Shown here piece by piece: positions 23,054-34,593 of a DNA stretch of 64,000 nt (position 1 is the stretch's first letter; each line of letters begins with the position of its first letter). The position numbers were made by a program, and so were the translations under genes. This stretch comes from Tenrec ecaudatus (Eukaryota; Chordata; Mammalia; Afrosoricida; Tenrecidae), in assembly GCF_050624435.1 (NCBI RefSeq), contig NC_134531.1, positions 251,858,812 through 251,922,811 on the forward strand, in the 5' to 3' direction. The notes beneath the pieces were generated by a model, which was given only the letters and a program-made list of their open reading frames with translations, had not been told where the DNA came from and ran no database searches.

Positions 23054-24967
23054 AAAGACAGATATGTAGAGGTCATTCTTCTGGCTGAAACTCAGCATTT
23101 CCCATGACACAGGATGTCCAGGATTGGAAGCATTTCATTTCTTTGTACCTAGGGTCATGAGTCTGACTGCATGTCACTTGGTAACAGTCAGTCATCCATC
23201 CTTCCATGGTCATTAACTACTTCTCATATTCGTTTGGCTTGGGAAAATAAAAATGAGAGTATTTCATATGACTGAAGGGTATTAGACTGACAATTGCAAT
23301 GATTCCTGGACCAACAAGAAATATTGAACGACAAAGAAGAACCAGTTCTCTCCATGCAGAATAGATCAACATAAAAATTGGAAAATAACTTTCAGGAGAG
23401 AGTATTTCATGACAGATGGGAGTTTAGTAAATTATTTTAACGTATCTTAAAACATGGCTTATTTGTTTCATTTTGTTTTCCCTTAGGGTACAGATGGTAT
23501 TAAAGTTTTCATTCTGGGCCATGTACAGCTAGGATTTCGCTACACGGATGACTGCGACAAGCCTGGTGGAATGGTGACACTAGTGTGTTCACTTGGAGAG
23601 AACTCCAAGTCAATTTTGCAGACTGTTGCAGTTATTGAATTAAAATCTTGGAGCTGATTCAGCAAGCCTCTCTGGTGGGAACATTATTTTGTAGGTGACT
23701 TAATTAAATGTATGCATATGTGATTATTAAATAATGCCAACTTGGATGGATATATATTTATATTGCAATAATGTTTTATCTTCTCAGAGATTGACCGGTA
23801 TGAGAATAATAACAAATGACAAAAATAGTAAAAATGATTACTGAATTACCTGGTGCCTTATAATTGAGTTAAATATTTTTATTGTGGTAAAAATATACCT
23901 AACAAACACATCATCTCAACAATTTCTACACATAAAATTCAGTGATATCGATTCAACTTGTAATTAAATTTTTGAGATAAGTAACACGTTCACTGTTTCA
24001 AATCAGATAGCTAAACAAAAAGTTATAGTTTATCCTTTAATTAGACTGTTAATATTGGGATGTAACTAAATAATTTATATCTTTTACCAAGGTCATATGC
24101 ATACCTTCCATCTTAGTCAAGTCAATATTATCAGCAATCCGAACCAAACATATGGATGATGTTCACCAGAAACAAATCGACAAAATTGGAACTAAGCATT
24201 ATTTTGGAAGAATCACTAGGCCAGAGGTAAAGAATGCTAGATATATTTTGAGAAAATAGGCCAATGTATTTATTCAACATCCTTGAGCAGTAGGCAAATA
24301 TAACCCTCCAGAATCAGAAAGGAAAAAAAAAAAAAAGCTACGTCTGGGAAATTAGATTCTCCTTCATTTCTAGCCTCAGAGTTATCTTGGTCTGCAATCA
24401 GCCCTGCAGGAAAAGATGTCTCACGTGTTCCCTTTGTGCGCTGTGTTCACCATGAACAAGAAGACAGAGTGTGTCAGTTAAATGGGCAGTATGACTGGTA
24501 CTTGGCATTAATACCTAATTATTAATGTAGAAGCCCTTTGAAAGTCAGGCTAATCCTTTTTGTCCAGAAGGTGAGATTTTACAAAGCATGATTTGACATT
24601 TTTAAATGCAAGGTTCAATACATTCTGCATCTCATTTATATCTTATTGTGTTAAGTCAGCCAAGTATTAGCTAGTATGTAGATGTGATGCAAAGAAGATG
24701 GTATACTTTGTAAAATCATTCTTGAGAATTCATTTTTCATGAAATTACGTGAGATTGCAGATTAATTTTTCTAAATTTCAGTTATTTATTATAATGCTAT
24801 TTATTGAATAACATTCCCTAGCCATGGGTGTTTCGGTTTGTTTTTGTTACTTTTTTGTCTTAAAACTTTCAGTATTCTTTTTGAACACTACATTTACAAA
24901 AGCTTGTTATAATCTTAAATTTTGCAGCACAAAGATAAGCCTGCCTGCTCTGGTAAAGATTTATTAC
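23054..24967. other. Intergenic, AT-rich
   Basis: Only a possible ancient L1 tail on - at 23873-23965 ('tttttattgtggtaaaaata', 'aattcagtgatat') is suggested. The rest is unique AT-rich sequence with no ORF of note. Confidence 0.5.
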
Positions 24968-25050
24968 TTGGGTGCTTTGCCCAATTGATGTATGTACAGA
25001 TTGTGATAAGAGCTTTATGAGCCCCAATAAAAAGATTTATTAATTAAAAA
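24968..25050 (+). mobile_element. Very short L1-type tail
   Basis: 'caattgatgtatgtacagat', 'tgtgataagagctttatgag' and 'ccccaataaaaagattt' form the extreme 3' end in + orientation. The motif AAAGATTTATT occurs before (about 24955) and after (about 25051) as target duplication. Confidence 0.75.
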
Positions 25051-25624
25051 AAAGATTTATTGCTTTGGAAACCCTATAGATGGTTATACTTCCTATTTAT
25101 TGACTTAATGCATTTCAAATATTTACATTAAATTTTGATGAAAGGACTCAAAAGGAAAGGTTGAAAGAAGTGATCTACAAAGAAAAAAGTCCTGTTTTAA
25201 AATTTGATTATTATCATTATGGTAAACTAGAAAGCAGAATTAGTCCATTGTTGTTTGCTTGTCTCTCAGCTGCCTGGGTGATTCCAAATCCACTAACTTG
25301 CTATGGTCACCTTGGCCTTGAATATAGAAAGAAAATCGCTCAAATATCTAGACTCAGTAAGGGATGGAAATCCAATTTCCTGCTTCAGATCTCCCCCAGA
25401 TTCTTGTCACGAGGGTAGGCAGTGGCATAGAAATTTTAGTTACTCTAGTGGCTTATTTCTTCTGAAACACCTCCCAGTGAACTCCAGTCACCAGCCTTTT
25501 GGTTAGCAGCTGAGCATAACCCAGGCGCTTTAAAACAAAGTAACGCATGCTATTTTTTTAATGGGAGAAATACTTTCCTCAATATTCTATTAAAATTGGC
25601 TCCTTGAAGGCAATCAGCCCTGTA

Positions 25625-26000
25625 TAAGGTCCTATAGTGGGTTGCGAATTGGGTTACTAACCACCAAGTTAGCAGTTCAAAATCACCAGCTGCTGCTTGC
25701 TCTCTCAGGAGAAAGATGAGGATTTCTATTCCCCTAAAGAGTTATTGGTTTGGAAACCCACTCCACTTGATGGCAGTGGGTTTGGTTTGGGGCGGTGGGG
25801 GGAACAGTAATGCACAGCGGAATAGGCATTGGACTATTAACTGAATGTTGTCGTATGAGCCCACCTGCTGATCCCGTGGGAAAAAGATGTAGCCATCTGC
25901 TTCAGAAATGATTTATAGCCTCACGAACCCTACAGAGTAGCTCTTCACTTTCCTATAGGATCACTAAAAGTCCCAGTGGACTTGCCAGCGGTGGGTGGCT
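25625..26000 (+). mobile_element. Two adjacent AfroSINEs
   Basis: The first (25625-25795) shows 'gttactaaccaccaagttag', 'cccctaaagagttattggtt' and 'cttgatggcagtgggtttgg'. The second (25800-26000) is more decayed but keeps the same order to 'ataggatcactaaaagtccc'. 26001-26934 holds nothing recognised. Confidence 0.65.
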
Positions 26001-26934
26001 ACTTCCCCTGAAATCTTGATCTCTATTTTCATTCATCTCCTGCCCCCGAGTATACTGTGCCTTACCACATAGCACCAATAAGCTGGGACCAACCTGATTG
26101 TTCTCCTGGTTCCCCAAAGTTCCACCCACTCAAAGCTGAGACTCTAAGCAACTTACTGGAGAGTTTCTGAGGAAGGCAGAATGAAGGTTACCCTATATGG
26201 GTATCAAACAACTTGACATTGTTCATTAGTTATTATATGTCTCCACCTCTAAAAGTCCCTTGGTGACTACTGCTCACATCTTCTCCAGTTCTCTGTCAAA
26301 TTCCTGAAGTCTTTTAACAACCCCTCCCCAAGTTCCTTTCTGATAAGGAAGGGAGCTAGGTCCCCAACCCCCACTTCAAGGTCTTGCTTCATTGTTTCAC
26401 AGACCAGAATTAGGGCTATTCATCCAGTTCTTACTCATAAAGGCTCAACCGGGGTGGAGATGAGAATATGGGATTGGTTGCTTTCCCACTCCCGGCACAC
26501 CCCACTTTCAGGTGTTCAGCAAAGACAGCTCTTTCAGAGAGGAGTTCCAGTCAGCAGTGTCTGTTTTCTTTCCGGCCTACCTTATTTAGTGATTTAGGAT
26601 CTAGGGACTTAGAACCTGGGTGCAGGATGAAAGCGCAGCAGATAGGGATAAGTAGGAAACATTGTCAACCATGCTAACGGTAACGCAACCTCCTTCTGTT
26701 ACTGGCCAGAAAACCAAGGCCTAGAGGCCTTGCACCCCTGCTTACAGGAAACAACTGCAAGAAATACATGAGTCTGGTCTAAGACTGTTTCCATGATTCC
26801 ATGACCCAATGTAGTTTCTGAAAAGCCAAATGGAATTTCACCTCTGTACATGTACGCTGGTAGCAGAGGTCTCAGAGGAAAGGACACGGAGTACCCATGG
26901 ATTGCAGAGAACCCATTCCACTATCACCGAGTGC

Positions 26935-27290
26935 ATTCTAAGTCATAATGGCCCCATATAGGGTCTCTGGGATGGAATCTTGACTTCCTTTCACAGAGAG
27001 ACTTTGAACACTAGACCTTGTGTTAGCAGCCCAGGGCGTAGTCCTAACACCATCAGAATCCCTTTTATAACAGGAGACCACATCAACCAAACCACTGCCA
27101 TCAAGGCAATCCTGACTCATAGTGAGTTACCCTAAAAGGCAGCATCAACCATTCCTAAGGGTTTTTAAGGCTGTAAATCTCTACAGGAACAGGAAGCCTC
27201 ATCTTTCCCCCAAGGACCCCCTGGTGGGTTTGAACTGTGACTTTTGTGTACAACTCAATATGCAGCCCACTGCTCCTCAAGGGCACACCT
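26935..27290 (-). mobile_element. Two AfroSINE copies
   Basis: 26935-27065 is a decayed piece ('gtgttagcagcccagggcgt'). 27085-27290 is fuller: 'actgccatcaaggcaatcct gactcatagtgag', 'aaggctgtaaatctctacag', 'atctttcccccaaggacccc'. Confidence 0.6.
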
Positions 27291-27599
27291 AAATCACATT
27301 ACCTCAGGTATGTCGGTATGTTCCCTATAGTTTAGTTCTCTGATAACTGTGAAGCTAGTCAGAGGCTGGCAAGGTCTAATATTAGAGAAATATAAGGTTT
27401 GGTTTTATGTTTTGCCAGGCCTTTTAGACTTAGAGAAGGGCCCTTGGATTACCTCCCCCCACCCCCAAAGTATCCCCTTCTATAAACCTACTCTTTCTGT
27501 GCAAACCTTTTCTCTCACTCTGGTCTGAATTTTGTTCCTTGCCTGAGATCTTTCCTGCAAGTGGGACAAACACTGAAGAGTGGAGAGGCCGCCTCCAGG

Positions 27600-27790
27600 T
27601 CACATCACCATTGGGCTATTAACCACTTGTGGGCAGTTCAAATTCACCAGACACTGGAGCAGGGCCAGGGGGGATGGGAGACTGTTTTCTTTCATAAGGA
27701 TTAACAGTCTCCAAGCCCTGTGAGTAGTTCTACTCTGTCCTACGAGGTATGGGAATAGGCTCCAGAGTGGTGGGTTGATCGATAGTGACT
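27600..27790 (+). mobile_element. AfroSINE
   Basis: 'gggctattaaccacttgtgg gcagttcaaat', 'acagtctccaagccctgtga', 'ctactctgtcctacgaggta'. A (GT)n microsatellite lies at about 27947-27962. Confidence 0.65.
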
Positions 27791-28149
27791 CATGTATAAT
27801 TAATTCCTAATTATGACATTTCTGATTATGACATGGATGCTATTAATTGAGTACCTTTTACTAAAATCTACTACGTAATCAACAAAATACTAGGGTGAAA
27901 CCATCTTGTGCATTGATTCAATTTCTTCTGTTATTAGATAGCCAAATGTGTGTGTGTGTGTTTGTATAGGAGAGTGTATGTATGTTGTAGTGAAGGAAGA
28001 GGCATGTGGAAAATGATCAAATTCAATTGTTACTTAAAATACCAATGGTAATCTTGCAAAAATGTAATATAATTATTCCCTGAATTAGTAGAAATTAAAT
28101 ATCTCCAATATTAAAGTAAGCTCCTAACACTGCCTTAAATCTCCTAGAA

Positions 28150-28346
28150 CAGCGGTTCTCAACCTGTGAGTTGAGACCCCTTTAGGGGTCAAACAAATCT
28201 TTCACAGGGGTCGCCTGATCCATAACAGTAGCAAAATTGCAGTTATGAAGTAGCAACGAAAATAATTTTGTGGTTGGGGGGGGGGGTCACCACAACATGA
28301 GGAACTGTATTAAAGGGTCGTGCATGAGGAAAGTTGAGAACCACTG
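28150..28346 (+). mobile_element. SPIN-type hAT MITE
   Basis: CAGCGGTTCTCAACCTGTGA start, 'gttgagaaccactg' end, and the same internal deletion form as 17732-17927. Target duplication TCCTAGAA (28142-28149) / CCCTAGAA (28347-28354), 7/8. Confidence 0.9.
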
Positions 28347-28354
28347 CCCTAGAA

Positions 28355-29741
28355 GAACCAATTTAGTGATGTATTTGCAAGTGTTAATAAAATTTGAATA
28401 GTAAGCCTAGATTTGACTGAAAGAAGCTTAGAAGATAAAAATGTATCTAAGCCACTTCTGTGCAGGGAGAGAGAAGCTCCTGCTGTTAGCAAAAGTCAGA
28501 CCTTTAGCAACAAACTATCAACAGCACGATGAAGCTGCTCCTGGGGAGGAGGAGATGCAGATCTGAGAGCTGTGGCCTTTGAGGTTGGAGATCCTGCCAT
28601 TTCCCCAGAAATGCTACATTCTTCTTCTCTCCCACCCCATGGAAAGATCACAAATGTCAATTCTGGTCCTTTGTGCTCTTTTTCCACCGGCTTTCCAGAA
28701 AGGCACCTTACTGATAAATCTCACCAGTGATTCATTGCATACCATCATTCCCACGGTCTCCAGTATAAATGCCATTTGAACAAGCCCTTTCCGTTTCATT
28801 AATGCTTAGCAGACACTTAATAGCAATGATGGTGCCAATGATTATTGCCAGATCACACCAGTAGACCAGATGTTTCTGCGCTGCCAGAAGCCCAGGCACC
28901 TGCGCTCGGGTTCTTTTCTCATTCCATACGCAGCGACGAGACTGGGATTCATTTCACAGATGAAGCAGGTGCGACCATTCTTCTCAGATTTCCCATGTTG
29001 TCTATAGATCAATTTCAGTTTCCTACCCCTCCCCATCCAAAAGGGCAAGAGAGGGAATTAGAGCTAGAAGGAGGAGGAGGAGGTCAGAAGAGAATCTGGG
29101 GAATTAAAAATTTACGTTTAGGATCTATGTTCCTTTTAAATACCTTTAACTAGATAGAGAAATAATCACTATATTAAAATGGTGACCATTTGAATTCCTA
29201 GATTATTACGCCCTTTGTTCCTTCCCTGAAGCCCTGTTCTTCCCAAGTACCTTCATCCAAAGAAGGATTTCATATAGCAGTCAATGGACGGGAGGCCACT
29301 CGGAATGGACAATTCATCCCAAGTCAATGCGCTTCTTCTGTACAATGAAGACACTCTTGTGCTCTAGTGGCCTTGGGAGAGAAAGAAGAAATAAAGAACG
29401 AAGCCTGGGAACATCCTCTTTATTCGATGAACACAGCGAAAGAACACAGAACCTGGAGTTGCCTTTAGAGTCACTGTAGCTTCTGGAGACCTCTGGCTGC
29501 CAGGATAACTGTCTCCTCCAAACCTATCCACTTTGGGTCCTGATCAAAATTTTCTTTTCTGACCCAGACCTAGCCATCCGTGTCGTGTGGATCAAATGGT
29601 CCCGGACAAGTATCTTAGAGAGACCTTCAAAGGAGCCAAGTCCCAGAGCCACGGGTAATGGTAAAGTTGGTTGGTACAGCATGCAGTGAGTGAGGGAGAC
29701 AACATGGAACAGAGTTCTCTCTGTCCAGGAATTCCCTCTCC
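28355..29741. other. Intergenic, nothing recognised
   Basis: Unique sequence with short ORFs on both strands and no family similarity. No repeat landmarks found. Confidence 0.5.
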
Positions 29742-29935
29742 CTGCCATCAGGTGAGTTCCAGCCCATAGTGACCTTCCAGGGCAGAAGAGACCTGTCCTG
29801 GTGGATTTCCAGGACTATAACTATTTATGGAAGTAGAAAGCTTCATCTTTCTCCCTCCGAGCAGCTACGGGTTTCAAACCGCTGACTTTGTGGTTAGTAG
29901 CCCCATGAGTAACCTGTTCTTGACACTGCCCTAGA
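29742..29935 (-). mobile_element. AfroSINE
   Basis: 'ccatcaggtgagttccagcc', 'tatttatggaagtagaaagc', 'ctttctccctccgagcagct', 'gtggttagtagccc'. Confidence 0.65.
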
Positions 29936-30462
29936 AGTGAACAGCTCTTGTAGTCCTTTTCTGTGAGTTCCATGGGGAGGTTTTGGCCATCAAAGAGTAG
30001 TCTACCAACATTTTCTTTTTCTTCTTTCAACTTAGAAGAGTGACAATGATTGGGAGATGTGGAGAGAGAGTAGAGCAGAAACACAGTGGTGTGAGTGCCC
30101 ATATACCTTCTTTCAACAAGCAGTAAGAAGTTTCAGGCACATTTTCTTTAATTTATTTACTTTCAGGCACTTTTTCTTAACCCCCTCTACAGACCCTGGA
30201 TTTCCAAAGCACAACCGGAACTTGAAATGTCGGTATACAGACTTGTCAAATAGCTTTCTCCATGAAGATCTTACTCATAATACCTTTTAAAATATAACTC
30301 CCATCTGCCACGTCCTCCCTCTTCACTGAGGCACTTCCACTCTCACCCCCTTGCTATTGTCCACTTTCAACAACGCTTTAAAACACTGGTCAGTGAGCAT
30401 ACTTAGGGATATCAGCATATCACAGGGAGAAATGGCAAGAGCTCCTTTCCCTTGCTTCAGGT

Positions 30463-30909
30463 CAGTGGTTCTCAACCTGCCTGATGCCTCAACCCTTTCA
30501 CACAGTTCCTCGTGTTGTGGTGAACCCCAACCATAAAATTATTTTTGTTGCTACTCCATAACTATAATTTTGCTACTGTTATGATTCATAATGTAAATAT
30601 CTCATATACAGGATGTATTTCCATTGTTACAAACTGATCATAAAGCACAGTGATTAATCACAAAACAATATGTAATTATATATTGTGAAATATTGACTTC
30701 TAATGACAAATAAATGAAATTTCATCTTGAAGCATGATGTAGCATGGGTACCAGTCTTCACGCTGGATACTCGTAGGGGGGCGTGTCTGCATGTGGACGG
30801 ACCCACCTGGAGACCGATAGAAGAGCGGTGTTTTGGTTCCTAAGACCATCAGAAATATGTGTTTTCCGATGGTCTTAGGCGACCCGTTTGAAAGGGTCGA
30901 GAACCGCTG
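30463..30909 (-). mobile_element. SPIN hAT transposon, non-autonomous, full form
   Basis: Perfect 8-bp target duplication CTTCAGGT at 30455-30462 and 30910-30917. The 447-base element is on the - strand, reading GCGGTTCTCGACCC, then 'cctaagaccatcggaaaaca', an inner SPIN block (including 'gattaatcactgtgctttat' and 'catcctgtatatgagata'), and 'agcaaaattatagttatgga gtagcaac' to the other end. It matches my memory of the SPIN non-autonomous consensus and has no transposase. Confidence 0.9.
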
Positions 30910-31124
30910 CTTCAGGTGTATGTGAGTTTGGACCTTTTCATGTTGGGTTAGCAAGGGGAGGGGTTTTGCATCTTCTGGAAAAGCTTCTGTAACGATATAA
31001 GCGCACAATGAATGTTCTGCCTCTTGGGCAACTCTGTGGTGCCAAATAGAATGCCAGCCTGAGAATCATAAGGCCGAGCTCTGCCGTTCCCTGTGGGAAC
31101 TCAAGGTTATCACTCAAGAACTCT

Positions 31125-31285
31125 AACTCTGCCAGCAACTCATTTCTAACTCATGGTAATCCCTGTTAGACAGGGTTGAACTGTCCCCGTAGGTGTCTGA
31201 GATGGAGCAGCTGGTGGTTTGAACTAGATCTTGCAGTTTGCGGCTGATCATATAATCACTATACCACTAGGGCTTCTCAGAGGGT
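31125..31285 (-). mobile_element. AfroSINE
   Basis: 'gttagacagggttgaactgt', 'agcagctggtggtttgaact', 'actataccactagggcttct'. 31286-31896 holds no recognised feature; a pyrimidine-rich stretch at 31440-31710 is possibly old LINE. Confidence 0.65.
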
Positions 31286-31896
31286 CCCAATGAAAAAGGG
31301 CTCCGGAAGAGGGTCTGTTACTAGAAGTTTTAATACATTGCTGACTGTTTGCTAAATTAAGACACATCATGTTCAAGATGTCCAATCTGAAACTCGTGGT
31401 CTTTTCTTCTACCTCCTCAACCAACCTATCCACTCTCAGCTCACCTTGCTGTGGAAGCAGCACCATCTTCTATCCAGAATCCCGAGCATCTTCCTCAACT
31501 CCTTTCTCCCCACATTAGAGCATATCAATCATTACATTCATAACTATTTCTCCAGTCCATCCCACCCTGTCCTAAACCCACTTCTACCAGCAGTTCAAGC
31601 ACATTTGCACTCCCTTCAACCACAGATTGGATCAGCTTTCCCTGTTGCTATTACTCAATCTATGCCTTTACCCGTCCATCCAATTCCATCTTCTACAACC
31701 AAAATCTGAGAATGCCACTTTCTTGCTTAGAACTATTTCTTTCTTGAGTTTACAAAACGAAGTCTTGGCTCTCTAGTCCTATGCCTTCCTAGATCTTGTC
31801 CCTAAAAACGTTTCCAGGATCGGCTCCAGTTCCTCTGAGGAAGTCAGCAGTTGTGAAAAGGAGTCAGATATACCAGCCCCATCTGTTTGGGCCCTG

Positions 31897-32064
31897 AAGA
31901 GTCCCGGGGGCATAGTGATTACAGGTTGGGCTGCTCTAACCACAAGTTCAAAACCCCAGGAAAGCATTTTCATCTCCTGGAAACTCACCATGGCAGTTCT
32001 CCCCTATCCAATAGAGTCACTACTGAGTCAGAATGTACTTGATGGTAGTGAGTTTTGGGTTTGT
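31897..32064 (+). mobile_element. AfroSINE
   Basis: 'gagtcccgggggcatagtga', 'gggctgctctaaccacaagt', 'gagtcagaatgtacttgatg gtagtgagttt'. Confidence 0.7.
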
Positions 32065-32325
32065 AGCTTCACATACTACTTGAGTTGACACCTCCAGTTA
32101 ATACGTCCAAAATCAACTCACTACAACACACTATCTGCTCTACATTTTCAGTTTCCTCTCTTTGCTACTGATACTCCGAGGGGCCAATGTCCACATGATA
32201 CCCCTCTCTCCTCTAAAGTCAATCACTGTCTAATGCTTTTTTAAAATATATATCACGTTATAAGTAAAAATTTATTATGAGCCAGAAGGACATATGTACC
32301 ACCTTTTGAAGGTGGATGGAACAGA

Positions 32326-32905
32326 TTTTTTTAAAATCATTTTATTAGGCGCTCATACAACTCTTATCACAATCCATACATACACCAATTGTGCCAAGCA
32401 CATTTGTACATTCATTGCCCTCATTCTCAAATCATTTGCTCTCCACTTAAGCCCCTGGCATCAGCTCCTCATGTTCCCAGCCCTCCCTGCTCCCCACTCC
32501 CTCATGAACCCTTCATAATTTATAAATGATTATTTTGTCATATCTTGTGCGTCCAAAGTCTCCTTTCACCCACTTTTCTGTTGTCATTCCCCCAGGGAGG
32601 AGGTCACATGTAGATCCTTGTAATTGGTTTCTGCTTTCCAACCCCCTCTCCCTCTACATTCCCAGTATCACCACACACACCACTGGTCCTGAAGGGATCA
32701 TCCGCCCTGGATTCCCTGTGTTTCTGGTTCCTATCTGTACCAGCGTCCATCCTCTGGTCTAGCCAGACTTGCAAGGTAGAATTTGGAATCATGATGGGGG
32801 GTTGGGGGGGAGGGAGAGGAAGCCTTTAGGAACTAGAGGAAAGTTGTATTCTTTATCATTACTTGCACCCTGACTGGCTCGTCTCCTCCCGGGGATCCTT
32901 CTGTA
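32326..32905 (-). mobile_element. L1-type LINE 3' end, 5'-truncated
   Basis: T-run then 'cattttattaggcgctcata' (the poly(A) signal side), ending at 'cctgactggctcgtctcctc'. Standard family landmarks throughout. A decayed AfroSINE-like stretch follows at about 32975-33165. Confidence 0.75.
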
Positions 32906-34365
32906 ACTAATTCTTTAGCGTTTTCCTTCCCAAAGGCCCTCTTCATCTGATCTGCTTACACATCTCTTTGGTTTCGCTATGCACTGGACTACTAAAGGCT
33001 AGCAGACTGAACCCACCTGCCCACCCAACGGTACCGCAGTAGTAAAGTATGGCAATCTGCATGCCAAGATAACAGCCATAGGGAGAGTATGGAGAACAGT
33101 TCTACTCTGAAACACAGAGTCCCCAAGAGTAGTATGGAATGTGTGGTCCTGGGTTTGGGTTTGTTCTAATGAACACCGATGCCATTCTGACTTGCACTAT
33201 GCATTCCAAGCTCAGCCCCCACCATCAATCCTGCACGATTTCTGAATTATCTCTTCAACCCACACACTTAGCATCATGTTTTCATGTAGGTAGAAGGTGC
33301 TGAACCCTCACTGTAGAATGGTTGACGAGGTAGCATGTTAGGTTAAATAGCGTTGGCAGCCTCGATCTGATTTTGTAGTTCTTGGTTGTTTGACTCCTCA
33401 TCTTCCATTAAGTCTGAAAGTCACGCGTCAGAGAAAAGACATAGTATTGAGCCTCGCAAATGCGATTGTAGCGAGGAAGTGCTGCAACCACTGCCTGTAG
33501 TTTTAATAAACAACATGCTTTGCTTAAAAAACAAACACACAAAAACACACAAGAAGAAACCAACTTCCTTAGAACTCAGCTCCCAGCTGAAGCTGTCTAA
33601 GATCCAGGTTTCCCACTCCCTTAGGGGCCTGAGTGCGGCGGGGGTGGAGCGGAGCGCCAGCTGCGCCGAGGAGCGCAGAGAGCCGGGAGAGGGACGTCCC
33701 GGAAGTCGTGGATCAGCGCGGGCGGCCGCCCCTGCGGGCTGGTTTTGGGCCGCGGTCCCAACAATAACCGGCGCGCGGTCAGCGGGGGCCGCCGGGGCCG
33801 CCGCGGTCCGAGAGCGGGGCGGGACCTGGGCTTGGGGAGGTGGGTGGGGAGCTTCCGAAGCCGGACGGGATTGGACGAGAGAGAGGAGGGGCGGAGGCGC
33901 TCGGAGAGTAGGCCCGGAGCTAACGGGTCGAGCGAAGAGGGCGCACGTTGATTGGGTGACGTGGAGGGAGACGGTCCAACGGCGACTGAGGATTGGCTGT
34001 GCAGAACCTAGGAGGCGTGGCCTGCGCGCGCGAGAGGGAGCGCGAGGGTGCTGGCAGCCCGCCTGCCTGCTGGCGAGCCAGAGCCGCGGGCCAGCCGGGG
34101 TCCGAGCGAGTTGACCGGGGCAGGAGGCGCGTCCTCCAGCGCCGCCGAAGCAGCCCTCCCCGCCTCCACCTCCTCACTTCCTTCCCTCCCCTCCCCTGCA
34201 CTCCGGCCTGGGGTCTCGGGGCGGGGAGCGGAGGGAAGGGACGAAGGAGGAGGCGGCGAAAGCGGGGTGAGGGGCGGAGGGGGTCCCGGCGCGGGGCGAG
34301 GCGCGCGCCGCCTCTCGCTCTCCCGCCGCCGCCTCGCCGGGGGCCGTGAGCCCGGGGCGCCCAGT

Positions 34366-34413
34366 ATGCAGGCGAACTGCGAGCCGCCGCGATGGCGAGC
34401 CGGGGGGTGCTGA
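34366..34413 (+). promoter_or_regulatory. DCBLD2: Upstream ORF overlapping the DCBLD2 start
   Basis: ATG at 34366 (A at -3) opens 15 codons ([15 protein letters not shown]) and stops at 34411-34413, after the DCBLD2 ATG at 34392 and in a different frame. If it is in the mRNA, initiation here would compete with the main start. In the same frame an ATG at 34048 would extend it if transcription starts further upstream. Confidence 0.5.
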
Positions 34414-34593
34414 GCGCCGGGCGCAGCCCGCAGCGCCCCGGAGTCCGGGCCGCGGCCGCCGCCCCCGGCCGGGCTGCGCTCTTCCTCCCCCGCTCCCGCT
34501 CCAACCCCTCCTCCTTGTCCTCCTCCATGCCCCTGCTTCTCCTGTTCCTGTGCATCCTCCTCCTGCTGCTCGAGGACGCCCGCGCCCAGAAAG
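34392..34593 (+). CDS. DCBLD2: DCBLD2 exon 1: long signal peptide
   Basis: First coding exon of discoidin, CUB and LCCL domain-containing protein 2 (ESDN/CLCP1), a neuropilin-like single-pass membrane protein linked to vascular and growth-factor signalling. It gives 67 codons plus one base. The product starts [12 protein letters not shown] and has an alanine/arginine-rich N-region, a serine patch, then a hydrophobic core (residues 46-60, [15 protein letters not shown]) and EDARA|QK, a likely signal-peptidase site after residue 65. Human DCBLD2 (recalled) has the same unusually long signal of about 66 residues and a closely matching sequence. The ATG at 34392 has G at -3 and G at +4 (strong context). 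An internal Met at 46 would leave a conventional signal. The splice donor is AAAG|GTGAGT (intron from 34594), phase 1. The next exon completes a Gly codon. Confidence 0.95.

Noticed and set aside
22411-23107. Cluster of 67-142 codon ORFs as a novel gene family
   Set aside because: They overlap in all frames, lie inside a target-duplication-bounded repeat and show no domain; treated as repeat sequence.
33386-34114. 242-codon ORF on + and 238-258 codon ORFs on - across the CpG island
   Set aside because: GC-rich DNA lacks stop codons; the frames overlap each other on both strands, have low-complexity Arg/Gly/Ala/Pro content and no family similarity. Only the frame starting at 34392 matches DCBLD2.
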